From positions 806,001 through 870,000 of the forward strand of contig CAJNAR010000168.1 in assembly GCA_905220665.1 (NCBI GenBank): a stretch of DNA of 64,000 nt. The letters are read 5' to 3'. This stretch comes from Albugo candida. Its lineage: Eukaryota; Oomycota; Peronosporomycetes; Albuginales; Albuginaceae. Each line of letters opens with the position of its first letter. Within the stretch, counting starts at the first letter, position 1. A model generated the notes under the pieces. That model saw only the letters and a list, made by a program, of their open reading frames with translations. It did no database searches and had not been told where the DNA came from. The translations under genes and the position numbers were made by a program. Positions 11,831 through 23,096 of this stretch are shown piece after piece.

Positions 11831-13344
11831 CTAAATACGAAAGCCGGAAGCAGGTAGCAAATCGATACAGTCTTCCACCAACGCCTTCTGCAGAGGATAC
11901 ACGTTCTCCATCCCGCGCTGTTTGGCTTCTTCAATAGATTTTGTAGCAATCTCACGGAATCGAGCGTCATTGATCTTGATTTTCTGCAACGATAATTTCT
12001 CATTCAAAAGCGAAACTTGTTCATCTTCCGATAAAAGTTTCCGTCGTGCATCCGCTTGTTTCTTTTGCTCAATTGCGATACGCAGATGATTCCTTCTTCC
12101 CTCTTCTTTCTCCTCACGTAATTGTTTCTCCAATTCTTGTCCATACATCTCCCAATCTCGCATCAGCTCTTTCGCTTCTTGCCGCTCCTGCATTCTCTCC
12201 TTTGCTTTGAAGTCGAGTTGTTGCTGTCGACTACGATGAATAGCTTCCAGATCAGCTGCTCGACGATCCGCACGGTCTTGCAATCCTTTCTCTTCCTTTT
12301 CACGAACTTCATTAAACTGATTTTGGATGCGCTCATCATTCTTTTGCTCCAATTTCACCAAATTCTGTGTCGCTAAATCGATCATACGCTGTTTTCGCGC
12401 TTGTTTTTGTTCAAACTTCATCCGCTGCATTTTTTGCCCTCTTGCGATTTGTTGCTGCTTTTTCAAAGCGTCCTCTGCACGCTTCAACTCTGCAACTTGC
12501 TCTTTCTCCTTTTCTGCTTGACGTAATGCCAGTAATTTTGCATTTGCGGACTGTGTCTCCTCGCTGGCTTGCTTCATGCGGCATTTGCGTTCATTTTCGA
12601 CCTCCTGTTCTCGCTGTAGCTCTTCATTTACCTTTGCTACAATCCTTTCGCCTTCACGCTTTTCCTGCAGCAAAACTTTTCACCCCGCCTATATTTCGTA
12701 CTTAATTGAATGACAAACCTGGATTAGTGTGTCGATGTAACGCTGCTTGTATTCCTCTAATTGCTCCTTTTGCATCTTTGCCAATTTGATACGCTCGTTC
12801 ATGTTGATTTTTTTCTTCTCCAGATCTTTTTTCTCGCTCTCAAGTACATCCTTTAATAACTTAGATGCATAAGCATTCTCTATGGCTTCATTCTGATTCT
12901 CCAATTGCCTTTTTTCATGCTCTTGTAAATGTCGATGCTATTATTAACACATAAAATAGGGATTCACTGTCCGAATAAGAGGTTTCGTACATAAATGACA
13001 TCGGTGAGCAGTTGTTTGCTTCGCAAAGTTTTCATCCGATCCGTTTGCTCGTAAATCAATTCATTTGCGCGCTCAATTTGCTGTGTTCGCGCTCGAGTCT
13101 GGATCTGCCTCTCTTCCTCATCCATTCTCAATCGCACCTTCTCTTCACGATCTTCTTTATCCTTTTTCCATCGATCTTTTTTCTGTCTCATAGCATCCAA
13201 AGTGTTTGGCCATTGCGAATAGCGATCGGATGATTTCTGCTTCAATTCAAGTCGTTTGGTCTCTTTGTCAGAAGGTACCGATGGGGATATAGTGCCCGCA
13301 ATTCGTTGATAGTTGCTATACGATACCTTTGTCACGTTCGCCAT
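11831..13344 (-). CDS. CFAP210: Cilia/flagella-associated trichoplein-domain protein, CFAP210 (CCDC173)-like
   Basis: The family is a microtubule inner protein of ciliary doublets. Three exons (13344-12991, 12937-12719, 12664-11831), with 53- and 54-nt introns in phase 0, give 468 aa. Nearly all of it is charged Glu/Lys/Arg coiled coil after the short head MANVTKVSYSNYQRI. Family marks are WPNTLDAMRQKKDRWKK, close to WPNTFVGMRQKKLKA of animal CCDC173, and YEQTDRMKTLRSKQLLTDV, close to the YYQTDRVKGFHSALLLTEV box. The length also suits the family. It was recognised from memory of these boxes. Another trichohyalin-plectin homology protein such as CFAP45 is the alternative. With DYNLT2B and the DM10 protein it shows the organism builds flagella. 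Confidence 0.75.
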
Positions 13345-13411
13345 TCTTGGAGTTCTATCGCAACAAAAGCTTATAATCAAGACGTTTCATGCTTCACTCG
13401 CTTAATTATAT

Positions 13412-13651
13412 TTATAGATTATACCTGGAATACATCCAGATTATAGAAACGATCTCCCCTTGCCCTCTCTTCTCAATTAAAGACACCCTCTGAGACTTTG
13501 TATGAATACTGCAAAGGTGCAAGTTGCGTGAATGTCGCGTCAAGAATTTCTTGTTGATCTTATTCATCATTTCATCCACGACCAACGAGACAAGAGCATA
13601 CTTGAGGTCATAAAGCAGTGATCCCGGGGAGTTCCCACACTGCTGGTTCAT
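13412..13651 (-). CDS. Small hypothetical ORF
   Basis: A 79-codon reading frame fills the gap between the CFAP210-like start and the WNK gene. It has an alpha-helical stretch ALVSLVVDEMMNKINKKF but no family I recognise. Its first codon region and the lack of a visible partner exon leave it doubtful. It may instead be 5' flank of one of the two divergent genes. Confidence 0.2.
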   Translation of the reverse strand: MNQQCGNSPGSLLYDLKYALVSLVVDEMMNKINKKFLTRHSRNLHLCSIHTKSQRVSLIEKRGQGEIVSIIWMYSRYNL

Positions 13652-13796
13652 AGCGCATTCAAAGGAAAACTACTCTTTTTTGATTGTGTGATTTGTGGCT
13701 GTCCCAAGTTGTCGAATCGTCTTGCTCGTTTCATTCGCTTTATCGGATAAAGTAAAAGCTAGATTCAAATTAACAGAATTTTCATCTGAAAGAAGT

Positions 13797-16438
13797 ATGG
13801 ATTCGGAATCACAAGAATACAAACATGAGAGTGATACAGATCGTCCTATGGAACACTCGCCTCGTGGACGTTATATACGTGTACGCATTCGATTCTTTGG
13901 CGCGATTGTTTCCATAATTTAATATCCTGTTTGTGTCTATATCGATAGTTTGAAACAAAACTAGGCTCTGGGGCCTACAAAACAGTCTACAAAGCGTATG
14001 ATACGGATCAAGGCATCGATGTGGCGTGGAATGCCATTGGTATTGGCCTTTTACCTAATACAGAGAAAACCAGAATCATACAGGAGGTCCAACTACTTCA
14101 AAAACTCGAGCATAAAAATATCATCAATTTTTACGGGTCATGGTTTTGCAAAGAGAAAAACCAAGTCGTCTTTATAACTGAAATAATGACTTCAGGGACC
14201 TTGAAATCCTATATCAAACGCGTTCAGTTTGTAAAGTGGAAAATTATCAAACGTTGGTGTTTACAAATTCTCGAAGGTTTACATTATTTGCACTGCCAGA
14301 ATCCAGCCGTCATCCATCGAGATTTAAAGTGTGATAACATTTTTATTAATGGAAATACCGGTGATCTCAGGATTGGAGATTTGGGACTCTCTACCCAGCT
14401 AGCTGTACACAAGCAATCACGAGCACAAAGCGTACTAGGAACACCGGAATTCATGGCTCCAGAATTGTATGACGAAAGTTATGACGAGAAAGTAGATATT
14501 TATGCATTCGGAATGTGTGTTTTGGAAATGGTGACCAAAGAAGTTCCATACATTGAGTGCTTGAATCCAGCACAGATTTATAAGAAAGTGACAGCTGGAA
14601 TCCGACCAAGAGGACTGAAGCGAGTCGTAAGTCAGGCAGCCAGAGAATTTATAGAGCTGTGTCTGTCTCGTGGAAATGGAGAAGTAGAAGTAACAGCAGA
14701 ATATCTCATGTCACATACTTTTCTCAAGGCTCAAGACGATGACAATGACTATGTCAAACTCTTGGACGAAGATGAGCTTGCAAGATTAGAGAATTCACAA
14801 CAGAGCGAGATTGTAGATGCTCAGAAGCTCGCATCTCGAGTCGGTATGGAACAGCATCTGATCGGCTCTTCTTGTCCGGCTTTAGCTTCGGATCAAATCC
14901 CTGTCACTGCTAAAGCCTTCCACGAATTGGGTCAGAGCGAGGCTGTCTCAGCATCCATTTTGAATGGTACATTGGAGACAGTACCCGAGACACAAGCTAG
15001 CGATCCAAAAGCAGGAGCACTTCCCGTTGATGAACCTTTCTCGGGAAACAAGTCAGATCAACAGAACGTAAAGCAATTTCTTGAATCGTTACCCGGTAAC
15101 GAACACAATGTTCAAAACACAAGGATCAACGTGATGATGGGTAGAGGTGATCGTCTGACGCTCGAAGATGAGCAATGTCAAGGTGAGGAAGATCCATCCC
15201 AGGGTGGCGATGCACGTTATCAATCGGAGCGATCGACTAGATCTAGTGAGGATACAACGCTGACGTGTCCCGCCTCCGATACTCCATCACTTGCCTCATC
15301 TCGAAGCGCTCATTTTGATAGTGGTCCGAGCATACAGACGAAACGGGGTCGTGGACACGATATCAAAGCGTCCAAAGATCCAGACAATCCGCACAGTATT
15401 CTCCTGAATCTGCGTATCACGATTGATGGCAAGTCGAAAGAAATACAATTTCCATTCAATTTGTACACCGACAGCAGTCACGAAGTTGCTTGTGAACTTG
15501 CTTTGGATGTCGGAATTCTGGAACCAGAGCTGGAAGATATCTCAGACTCGATCAACTTTCTTGTGACCGAAGGAAAAAGCAGCAATTTACCGCACGTGGA
15601 CCAAGATGTGTGGGAAGAAGCTCCTGAACCTTATTCGTTTTCGTCAAAGCCGCTACCTCACGTGTCGAAAATGACATTTCACACGAATCCGATGCAAGGA
15701 ACGACGATGCTGAATGCACGGACACAAAGCCCGTCGTACGGATTACAAGACAGCTACGAAAGTCAGCGTACAAATGGATCGCATCATCAGCGGAATCACT
15801 CGCTGCGAGGTGATGCAGTCTTGAACGAACCTCCTCCACGCGCTGGATCTGCTGTTCCATCTGATTTTCGTGAAGGACGGACTTCACCGCGACGGAGGAG
15901 ACCGCTTATCACAATGAGTTCGAGCGAATCTCAACGAACTTCGGACGAGTGGGGAGGACGTACATCGGATGAAAGGGAGCACGAGATGGCGCTGAATGGC
16001 GACACGCTTTCACACTCATCAAGAGCGTACGCGTTTGACGATCACGATTCGAGTTTGGAGGCGGAAATACGTAGTGAAGAAGAGAAACATCAACGAGAAA
16101 TACAACGATTCCGTAAGAAGATCCAGGAGCTGGAGCAGAAGCAAAGAGCAAAAGCCAGACAAGAGCGATTGCTCAGTGGCGAAGAGTACGCAAGCGAATT
16201 GGATTATCCTCCAAGCGATCTCAATGTTTATGTGCGGGGTCGATCCCAGCCAATGCAACAATCACAGCCTCCCGCACTTTTCCATCATCACCACTCTTTT
16301 CGGATGATGGGCAAATCTCCTCCGAAAGAACGAATGAATGGCGGATTTGGGCATCCCGGCGCACCCGCTGGCACGGATGAAGGCAAACGACGACTTTCCA
16401 CCGTATCGGCGATATCCTCCGAGGCTCTGCACAAGTGA
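13797..16438 (+). CDS. WNK: WNK-family serine/threonine kinase
   Basis: WNK kinases regulate ion transport and volume in animals and osmotic or clock responses in plants. Exon 1 (13797-13880) and exon 2 (13949-16438), joined in phase 0 across a 68-nt intron, give 857 aa. The kinase starts RYIRFETKLGSGAYKTVYKAYDT and continues VAWN. As in all WNKs, the beta-3 Lys is absent and a Lys sits in the glycine loop (AYKTVYK). The catalytic loop is HRDLKCDN (about residue 151) and the metal motif is GDLGLS in place of DFG. GTPEFMAPELYDESYDEKVDIYAFGMC is typical. About residues 510-550 hold an OSR1_C/PF2-like unit (LRITIDGKSKEIQFPF). The tail is Ser-rich with a short coiled coil (about 738-776). A GTG at 13695 in frame was rejected as the start. 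Confidence 0.93.
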
Positions 16439-16741
16439 ATGGAAGCTTTGTTTGATCGAGCGAATTGTAAAGTGAGCAACCTCTAAATCGCGTCAAAGTT
16501 TGGAGGAAAGCATAGATTTGAGAGGCAAAAGGACCAAATGTTTGGGTAAAGAGTTCCAAAATCAGCGAATTTCGGGCGCTGATGGTATTTGATAATTTGA
16601 AGAATATAAGCTCCAGAGGCTCATGGCATATTGCGTCATGAATGCGTGTTGGATTCACTCATTTTTCAAGGTCTGTACCCTTCGACTGCCTTTGCATCTT
16701 GGGCGCTATTTCGATCTTTATAAAACGTCTCATTGCGGAGA

Positions 16742-17315
16742 ATGGTCGCGCCCTCCAGCCTCGAAGATATGACGGGAATCCGCCTTCATCCAAGGCTCAA
16801 GTGAGCTGATTTCGATCTCAACGCATGTCATCTGTTGTAAAGCTCGCGTTTTAGGCCGACGACAACGAAAATGAAGCACATTCTCTCTCAGATTTTGCAA
16901 GAAAAGTTGGAGAAGAATGTGTATCAAGCAGATAAATCGGCTGCGCTGACGAAAGAATTGACCGATGCGATAAAGACGCAATTAAAAGGTATGTCTTAGC
17001 TGGTCCGAGTACGCACTAATGGCGTTGATTCGATAGCTGGCAACTATCCGCGTTTCAAATACATCGTGCAGGTGGTTTTGGGTGAACAACGAGGCGAAGG
17101 CGTTCGGTGCGTATCTCTCGGTCCGCTTTTGCTGATTCTGATAATTTCTTTTAGAATGGGATGTCGATGCTTATGGGATGCTGGAATCGACTGTTATGCT
17201 TCTGAGACGTTTGTAAATGTACGAGTGGGTGAGCGTGCTTCAGGATCACCACTAAGGCTCTTTTTAGGACAGCTTATTTTGCGTCGCAGTGGCTTATGCG
17301 GTGTACCTGTATTAA
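16742..17315 (+). CDS. DYNLT2B: Tctex-type dynein light chain, DYNLT2B (TCTEX1D2)-like
   Basis: It is a light chain of cytoplasmic dynein 2 or axonemal dynein, used in flagellar transport. Five short exons (16742-16800, 16855-16988, 17037-17106, 17155-17218, 17268-17315) with 48-54-nt introns give 124 aa. Every junction keeps phase. The product reads IRLHPRLKPTTTKMKHIL, then YPRFKYIVQVVLGEQRGEGVRMGCRCLWDAGIDCYASETFVNDSLFCVAVAYAVYLY in pieces across exons 3-5. The segments VVLGEQRGEGV, RCLWDA and DSLFCV are the diagnostic C-terminal boxes of the family. Because no continuous frame exceeds 86 codons, the gene is easy to miss. It is convergent with nothing and follows the WNK gene by 300 bp on the same strand. 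Confidence 0.9.
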
Positions 17316-17788
17316 GGGGAGAATGATTGCTTTTGCGTATAGTTACGACGACAACACGATTTTCTTTCTATTTGAGCGATAAAGCAGACGAGGGGCAGTC
17401 AGATCAGCAAATTTAGTAAATTAGAATACAGAAAGGGTTACAAGTTTATCGAAGGATTGAGAACAGTGGCACTATTCCTTGTGTCAATAAAACTCTGTTT
17501 TTGGAAGCAGTTAAAGAATTAAGCTTTCATGCGTCAGGAGTCGAGGCAAGACTTTTGCTTTTTGCTAGTCTGATTGTTCGTTAGCATTGATGTATCGAAT
17601 GCCACATGTTTGGCCGTAGCAGTTTCGTTCTACAAAATAGTAACTTTACGCTGGGAAAGTAAGAATGTGATGGACAGAATATTCGGCACATCTCCCGCGG
17701 TCGTGCATTGTAAATCTAAGAATCAGATATCCAGCTCGATTTATTTCAATCGTGAATTTTATCAGTCCTGAAGAAGTTCCTCAGCATA
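17316..17788. other. Intergenic, no gene seen
   Basis: AT-rich sequence between the dynein light chain and the orphan gene. The longest frame, at 17574-17771 on the + strand, has no recognisable motif. No repeat, tRNA or convincing splice pair was seen. Confidence 0.5.
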
Positions 17789-18632
17789 ATGTGCATGTCC
17801 CGGACTCATTTCTGCCTGGTTATGCAAGCAATATGCTATAGTGTACAGTCATTACCGCGATGCAAAATCCCTGTAAATGGTATCATTTGTCAGGGTGATT
17901 TGCCAGAAGGAGCCGTCCCATCAATCATAAAGATGGGAGACTTGCACAAAGATATGGCATGCGTCACCTGGAACGAAGGTGATAAGAAACTGGAAGCTGT
18001 TGTCGACAACTTTGATCTCAAGGTCCATGTATGGCTGCCTACGTTTTGAGTTAGTATCAACCCTTCGGGATTCTTTTCGCTTATATCTGGTCGGGGAGGG
18101 ATTCTGGGTAATTTAAATGTCTGTGAGATGAAGAGTTCATTCTTTGAGTTCATTCTTCATCTCACAGACAATTAGATTACCCAAAATCCCCCCCCGACCA
18201 GATATAAGCGAAAAGAATCCCGAACGGTTGATACTAACTCAAAACCTAGGCAGCCATACATGGGCCTTGAAAATCCATAAGATTGTACATGGTGAAAATA
18301 TATTTGAAAAAGAGAGTTTGAAAGCGGTGCCATTGACAAATGGAAGAAATGTAACGAATATTGCACATGTCCACTTTTCCATCCGAGATGATAACCTCGT
18401 ACCGTCCCATTACATCGATTACACGGATGATATGAAACAAATACCTTTTGCAATGAGGCTAAATACTGATGGACTTGATGTAAATATCTATGCATCAGGA
18501 TCGAAAGGAGAATCTAAACTCGACTGGACATTTGGATACAAGCAGTTGTGCTCACAAAAAGCTCAATTTATCAAACCGGGAGGCACCTTTCTGATTGGGC
18601 TGACAGAAACCCCAGCATCACAAGAATCTTAA
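17789..18632 (+). CDS. Orphan gene, possibly two exons, interrupted by a long inverted duplication
   Basis: No family recognised. A first frame (ATG 17789, stop 18049) encodes 86 aa with a weakly hydrophobic, Cys-containing start (HFCLVMQAICYSV). A second frame runs to the stop at 18632 and ends KPGGTFLIGLTETP. They can be joined in phase 0 by a roughly 260-nt intron from 18022 (AAG/GTCCAT) to 18282 (CATAAG/ATT), which would remove the whole fold-back at 18019-18270. The donor is poor, so this structure is a guess. The second frame is also open through the right arm of the repeat, so the arm may be exonic. It could be a secreted or beta-rich protein. It lies at the edge of the decayed island. 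Confidence 0.4.
18019..18270. repeat. Long near-perfect inverted repeat (fold-back), arms about 120 bp
   Basis: The left arm runs from about 18019 to 18140 and the right arm from about 18147 to 18270, with a spacer of only a few bases. Reading the right arm on the opposite strand reproduces the left arm with roughly ten mismatches (for example shared GGGATTCTTTTCGCTTATAT, then CTGGTCGGGG and GTCTGTGAGATGAAGA). The right arm lies in an open reading frame of the orphan gene, and the left arm read on the minus strand gives nearly the same peptide (shared IPPRPDISEKNPE). It therefore looks like an inverted duplication of an exon. An RNA copy would fold into one long hairpin. Confidence 0.85.
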
Positions 18633-19430
18633 CATCAGCGAATAATCGCTACAATGTTTGCATGTTTCAATAAAGCTGGTCACTTTGGTTGATGGCCTCG
18701 AATCCATCCCAAGATTAGGTCACCTGGACTCACGCGCGCCTTCAGTTCTAATCATTAAACCGGTAGCGAGAGAATCTTAGTTAATGCACTTTTACAGTTG
18801 CAATTATAGGAGTGCATGCTCCTCTTCTTACTTATATAACCAGAATGCCAATTTTTCTTCCTCAGTATCTATCCGCTATGCGAGAAAACCAAGAAGATAA
18901 GGGCATTGCCTCATACCAATCTGGATTCCTCAATGCGAAGGACATTCTTATGGCTTGCAACAGACTCGAATCCACTCTTTCCTCTGAGCGCCCTCCATCA
19001 AATCTTACAGCTTGGTCTATTCTATCAATCCAAGACGCTCAGTAATCCGCCAAGATAACTGCTAATTTCCATAGCACGATACAACTGCAGAATTACATCC
19101 TTTTATCCAAAAAAAACCAAAGCTATCTTGCGCACAATTGCCAATAAGTAAGAGAACACAACATGTCCTCACTACGATTGAATAGAAAGTGGACTTTTCC
19201 CTTCGCTTGACACATAGACTCTAGATCAGAGGCGAGATGACCACCGGTGCTGCAGCGGCTTATACTTCAGCTTCAAAGTCGACGGAGATATTCCTTGAAC
19301 CTCTTCCTTCATGAATTCTTTGCAAGGGGATTTTAGCGTGGTGATGCAAATGGGGCCAATCGTCACGCGTTCATGCTTCTAATGACATTCACAATTTTAA
19401 TTTTCCGGATGAACCATTTAAAAAAGCTAT
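18633..19430. other. Gene-free stretch in the decayed island
   Basis: A 78-codon frame at 18812-19045 (+) includes PIFLPQYLSAMRENQEDKG but matches nothing I know and has no partner. The rest has stops in all frames. It may be old transposon or pseudogene debris. Confidence 0.4.
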
Positions 19431-19439
19431 CAGAAAATA

Positions 19440-20460
19440 CAGAATCAACCATTTATTCTATTACGCGTGGGACAAGCTGGCAAGACGGATGCTCGACCTG
19501 CGACTTCGTGTACCACTAGTATCATACATCCGAAATGATCTGTTCGTACGACTGTCCGCTCATAGAACACCCTGAGCACACAGAGACGATAGAAACTATT
19601 TCAAAGCATCCGATTAAACACTGTTACACCGATCGTGATCCATTGGCGAAGGAGAATCTCAAGCCTATATGAATACCAACGAAGACTTTTGAGAAACTGG
19701 TGACACAATGCTCCAGTCTAATACAGTTGTGGTATATGGGCTGCCCAACAAAGACTCCAACGACCATTTTTCGTCGAACGGCTATAATAATACGACAGAC
19801 AATTACAAACGCTTCTTCTGACTGCTAAAGAATGCTGATCGAAGCAAAAATCGTACCATTTACATTCTCGAGCCGGATGCGATCGGCTTGTTTATGGACC
19901 CTGATGAAGTGAAAAAAGGTCCCAAATATGAGAAAACCCTCCGAACGGCAATCAGAATGCTGAGCTGTCGAGATTTATCAAGTGGGATCTACATTGATAT
20001 TGGGTTCTGGTGCTTAGGAACGATGAAAGCCGCAGAAGTTACATTGTATCTACAAGGATAAGAAATGCAAAAGGTTTGTTCCCAATACTTCCAACTTTCG
20101 ATTTGATGCGGAAATGGATGTCTCGTGTGAGTGGTTTTGTCAGGCTTCTCAATGTAATTATGCGTTTATCGTGAACATATTATTTAGCTTTTTGAGTCGA
20201 CCAGCTTCCGTAAGGTGGTGTAATGTCAAACATGCTAGAATCGGTTTCCCACCCACAAGAGGCACTGGGTATAAGTACATCAAATACATTCTATGGGTCA
20301 AACTCCCAGGGAAGCGATGGAGAAGGCAGAAATCGATAATCAGTCGCGATGTTGGTACCTCCGGACGGCAAATTTTCCTACGAGCACTTTATGATCCTCA
20401 GGAACAATGGCTATTTTGTCTGCGAAAAAGAACTATTCGAGATAAAAAATCAGTGAGTCT
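19440..20460 (+). pseudogene. Decayed GH6 cellulase (cellobiohydrolase/endoglucanase)
   Basis: GH6 enzymes cleave cellulose chains outside the cell. Homology is spread over several frames. VVVYGLPNKDSNDHFSSNGY (about 19730-19790) is followed after an in-frame TGA at 19819 by NRTIYILEPDAIGLF (family VLVIEPDSLANL) and SGIYIDIGFWCLGTMKAA (family YLD.GH..WLG). The frame changes near 20060 to NFRFDAEMDVSC and again to WCNVKHARIGFPPTRGTGYKYIKYILWVKLPG (in family order, WCN...G..PT..TG....DAFLWIK.PGE). One more frame change then precedes DGKFSYEHFMILRNNGYF. Multiple stops and frameshifts in every exon mean no functional enzyme can be made. The 5' signal peptide region is not recognisable. Confidence 0.82.
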
Positions 20461-20761
20461 CCGCACCCATATAACCCACGTTGCAGGAAGGGCTCTGTTG
20501 GTCTCATTGAGCCTGAAGAATGCATTTAACGTTATATGAATGCGGGTAGTAAGTCTGGTACAATTTATCATTCTCACGCCAGGATCAACGGTGTCAAAAG
20601 CAGTATGCATGTACACAAATCAGATACCGAGAGAAGCAACGCTCCATTATCTTCCTTACCAGAACCTGACAGCGAATCGTCCGAAACAACAGATTTCTTC
20701 TCAACTTGTCGATCACGCTGTGCTCCCGTGCATCCGTTCTCGCGTTTGCACTCACCTCCTG

Positions 20762-21991
20762 TCACATTTTCCTGACGACTTCTCTACCGACATCGCCACC
20801 AACCGAACCGTAACCCGAATTCGAGTCGGATTCATTCTCTGTACCACCCAATGCGTCCGGATTGGTGAAATTGCTGAGACACGTTCCATACCACCACACG
20901 CTTGAGACGAGGACGAGTAACAGTATGCACATTGGTTTCCTGTCGATATTTCATCTAATCCGCATTGCTGAGAACGCATGTTGCATGTTGCAGCTCCATA
21001 TTGTCCGGCATAGATACATTTATTGGGATCAATTTTTTTCTGGCAAAACTGGCCTTTGTAACCACCGGTAGAAACAGCGAATCCACCGTCCGCTGGTCAC
21101 TGGACTGACGACTTGAGTTTAGTGGCTGATGTATTACTTTCAAGGTCCGCCTTTTTGGTCATGGTACAATCCACATCATTACTCGCCAATGAATTCTGAA
21201 TTCACCGGAATGGCTTTCATCATGGAGGCGATACCCTTCTCGTATGGGTAAGAGAAAGGCATGCTGGATGGTCCATTGCTCCACATTCGAGAGCAGCTAT
21301 TCGCCAGTCTTCCTCCGTCGAGCGCTCATTTGGTACCAATATCTTTACGATTCTTGATGCAATCGCCACCTTCGCCTATCAAGCACTTTTATCCTGCAAC
21401 ATTTCAAGGTTGACATGGAAGGGAAGCGGAATGATTGAGAAGATGTGAAAGTTCTCCTGTTCGTCGATATCGAGCAACTTTTACCAGCTACAATCCTTCA
21501 GCCCTGTCGGGTGACGGAAGCTGAACGTAAGCGGAATCGGCTCCAGTGCACGCGCTAAAAATCTTCCATGTTTCGGGAATAGTGAAATCGAGTCTTTGAG
21601 GCAAATTGGGGTTTTCCAGATATTGCTCCGTGTAATCCTGGCTTGTTCAGCACTTTCCATCCAAGCTACAAACCATTCTACAGAAGCTATCAAGGTCCTT
21701 TTGCCCAACATGAAATTTCCTATTCCTGGCTTTCCATCATTTGTACACAATTTTGACGGAATCTTGTCGAGTTGAATGCGTCTCAAAGAATTGCTTTGAA
21801 TTTCCGTCACGTGAAGAAACTTTGGTTGTGCGACTCGCTAGTCGAGCACGAATTTCTGTGCCGCCTGAGCAGCTGCTTGGGTCAGCACCGCTGGAGATTA
21901 GTGTCTCTCCACACAAGGCGAAAATGAGACAGAAAATAAGCATAGCATCGATCGATACGCATAGACGAAAAAGTAATAAAAAACGGAGCAT
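20762..21991 (-). pseudogene. Decayed secreted Cys-rich protein
   Basis: A minus-strand series of blocks reads like one broken gene. It begins with ATG at 21991 and a strong signal-like stretch (MLRFLLLFRLCVSI), then PSSCSGGTEIRARLASRTTK. The frame shifts to FHVGQKDLDSFCRMVCSLDGKC (with a stop) and FSACTGADSAYVQLPSPDRAEG. Stops occur around 21500-21190. Late blocks are FAVSTGGYKGQFCQKKIDPNKC, QYGAATCNMRSQQCGLDEI and NQCAYCYSSSSQAC, with a C-terminus rich in Gly/Ser/Asn ending near 20762. At least four frame changes or stops are needed, so it is not functional. The family is unknown to me; the cysteine spacing suggests an apoplastic protein. Confidence 0.55.
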
Positions 21992-22995
21992 TTTTGCGGT
22001 GAAATATGGCGGCCAAGACACTATGCAGATGATCTTTAGCTGCTAATGAACTAGTTTGTCAAAACGATATTGATGGTTCTAGATATGAAGGGATTCTTGA
22101 TTGCAAAACGCGATGCCGAGAGACTTCTCGATCTCTATCACCCCACAAGATACATATTGACCATCTCTTGTATCACATGTCGGATTCTCTCCTTCGTGTT
22201 CCACCTTCACATCATGCATTGAATGTACAATTTTCCCTAATACTTTTGTGAAGAGCCATGACGACTCGGAGAGGCGAAAGAACAAAGTCGCACTGGTGAA
22301 TTGGGAGTTAATTAAATAAATATTATATTGAGTAGGAAAGAAAAATGAATCTAAAGCGGCTGAGATTGTCAAAGGTTTGATCACATGGATGCATATGAGA
22401 GTGGTTATAATTTTTTGGTCAAACGATACGCTCCGTTCATGAGTTCCTTCAGTCGGGTAGCGCGATAGCAAATCTTATCACGAGAGTATTTATATAACGT
22501 CGATCACAACTCTTTGATTCTAATGTCAACTTATCCGGTGTACCCGCGTTAAGTGAGTGTGGTGACGTCAAAGAGGCCCACATGATCAAAGCTGTCGACG
22601 ATGTGATGTCTTATCATTATGTTGGTTGTACTTCGAAAGGTAAACTTGTGCCTTTGCGTCTACAAATGCAACGTCTACTGGAAGACAGTATGTATAATTT
22701 TCCACGTTTTGAGCCCCGCATTGCAATCTCGGAGTATACTTGCCTAGCAAATTCGGCACATTATGCATTGCCGTGAATTGATTCAAGTTCAAGATTTTAT
22801 CGGATTCCAGAACTCTTGTCGTAATCGATCTTTTTTTGAGCTGTTTCGCGCTCATAGATCGATCATAGCAGTTCTTGTTATACTGGGTAACATTTATGCG
22901 CTCTGTCACGATTCATTGATAATTATGCTTATTTCCACATTGTTGACCGGGTGGATTGGTTAGATTTTTTCGACTATATTGTTTTTGAAGCTTGT
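21992..22995. other. Gene-free stretch, minor ORFs only
   Basis: Minus-strand frames at 22471-22079 and 22909-22586 contain a few Cys (CDTRDGQYVSCG) and could be further remnants of secreted-protein exons. They show no splice logic with the pseudogene downstream. Nothing else is visible. Confidence 0.35.
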
Positions 22996-22999
22996 TGAA

Positions 23000-23096
23000 G
23001 CTGGCTGACCGGTTACTAACTTACTTTGGCGGTCAGATAACGTCATGAAACTGATAGAACTGGTTGATTTTCCGGTGAAATCTTCACCAGGAGTTA
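23000..23096 (+). repeat. Left LTR remnant
   Basis: Shares an ordered set of words with 26509-26595: GCTGGCT, GTTACT, ATAACGT.ATG, CTGATAGAAC, GGTGAAATC and CACCAGGAGT. Similarity is about 70 percent by eye. It lies just upstream of the first RT block, as a 5' LTR should. True LTR ends (TG...CA) and target-site duplication were not identified. Confidence 0.65.
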
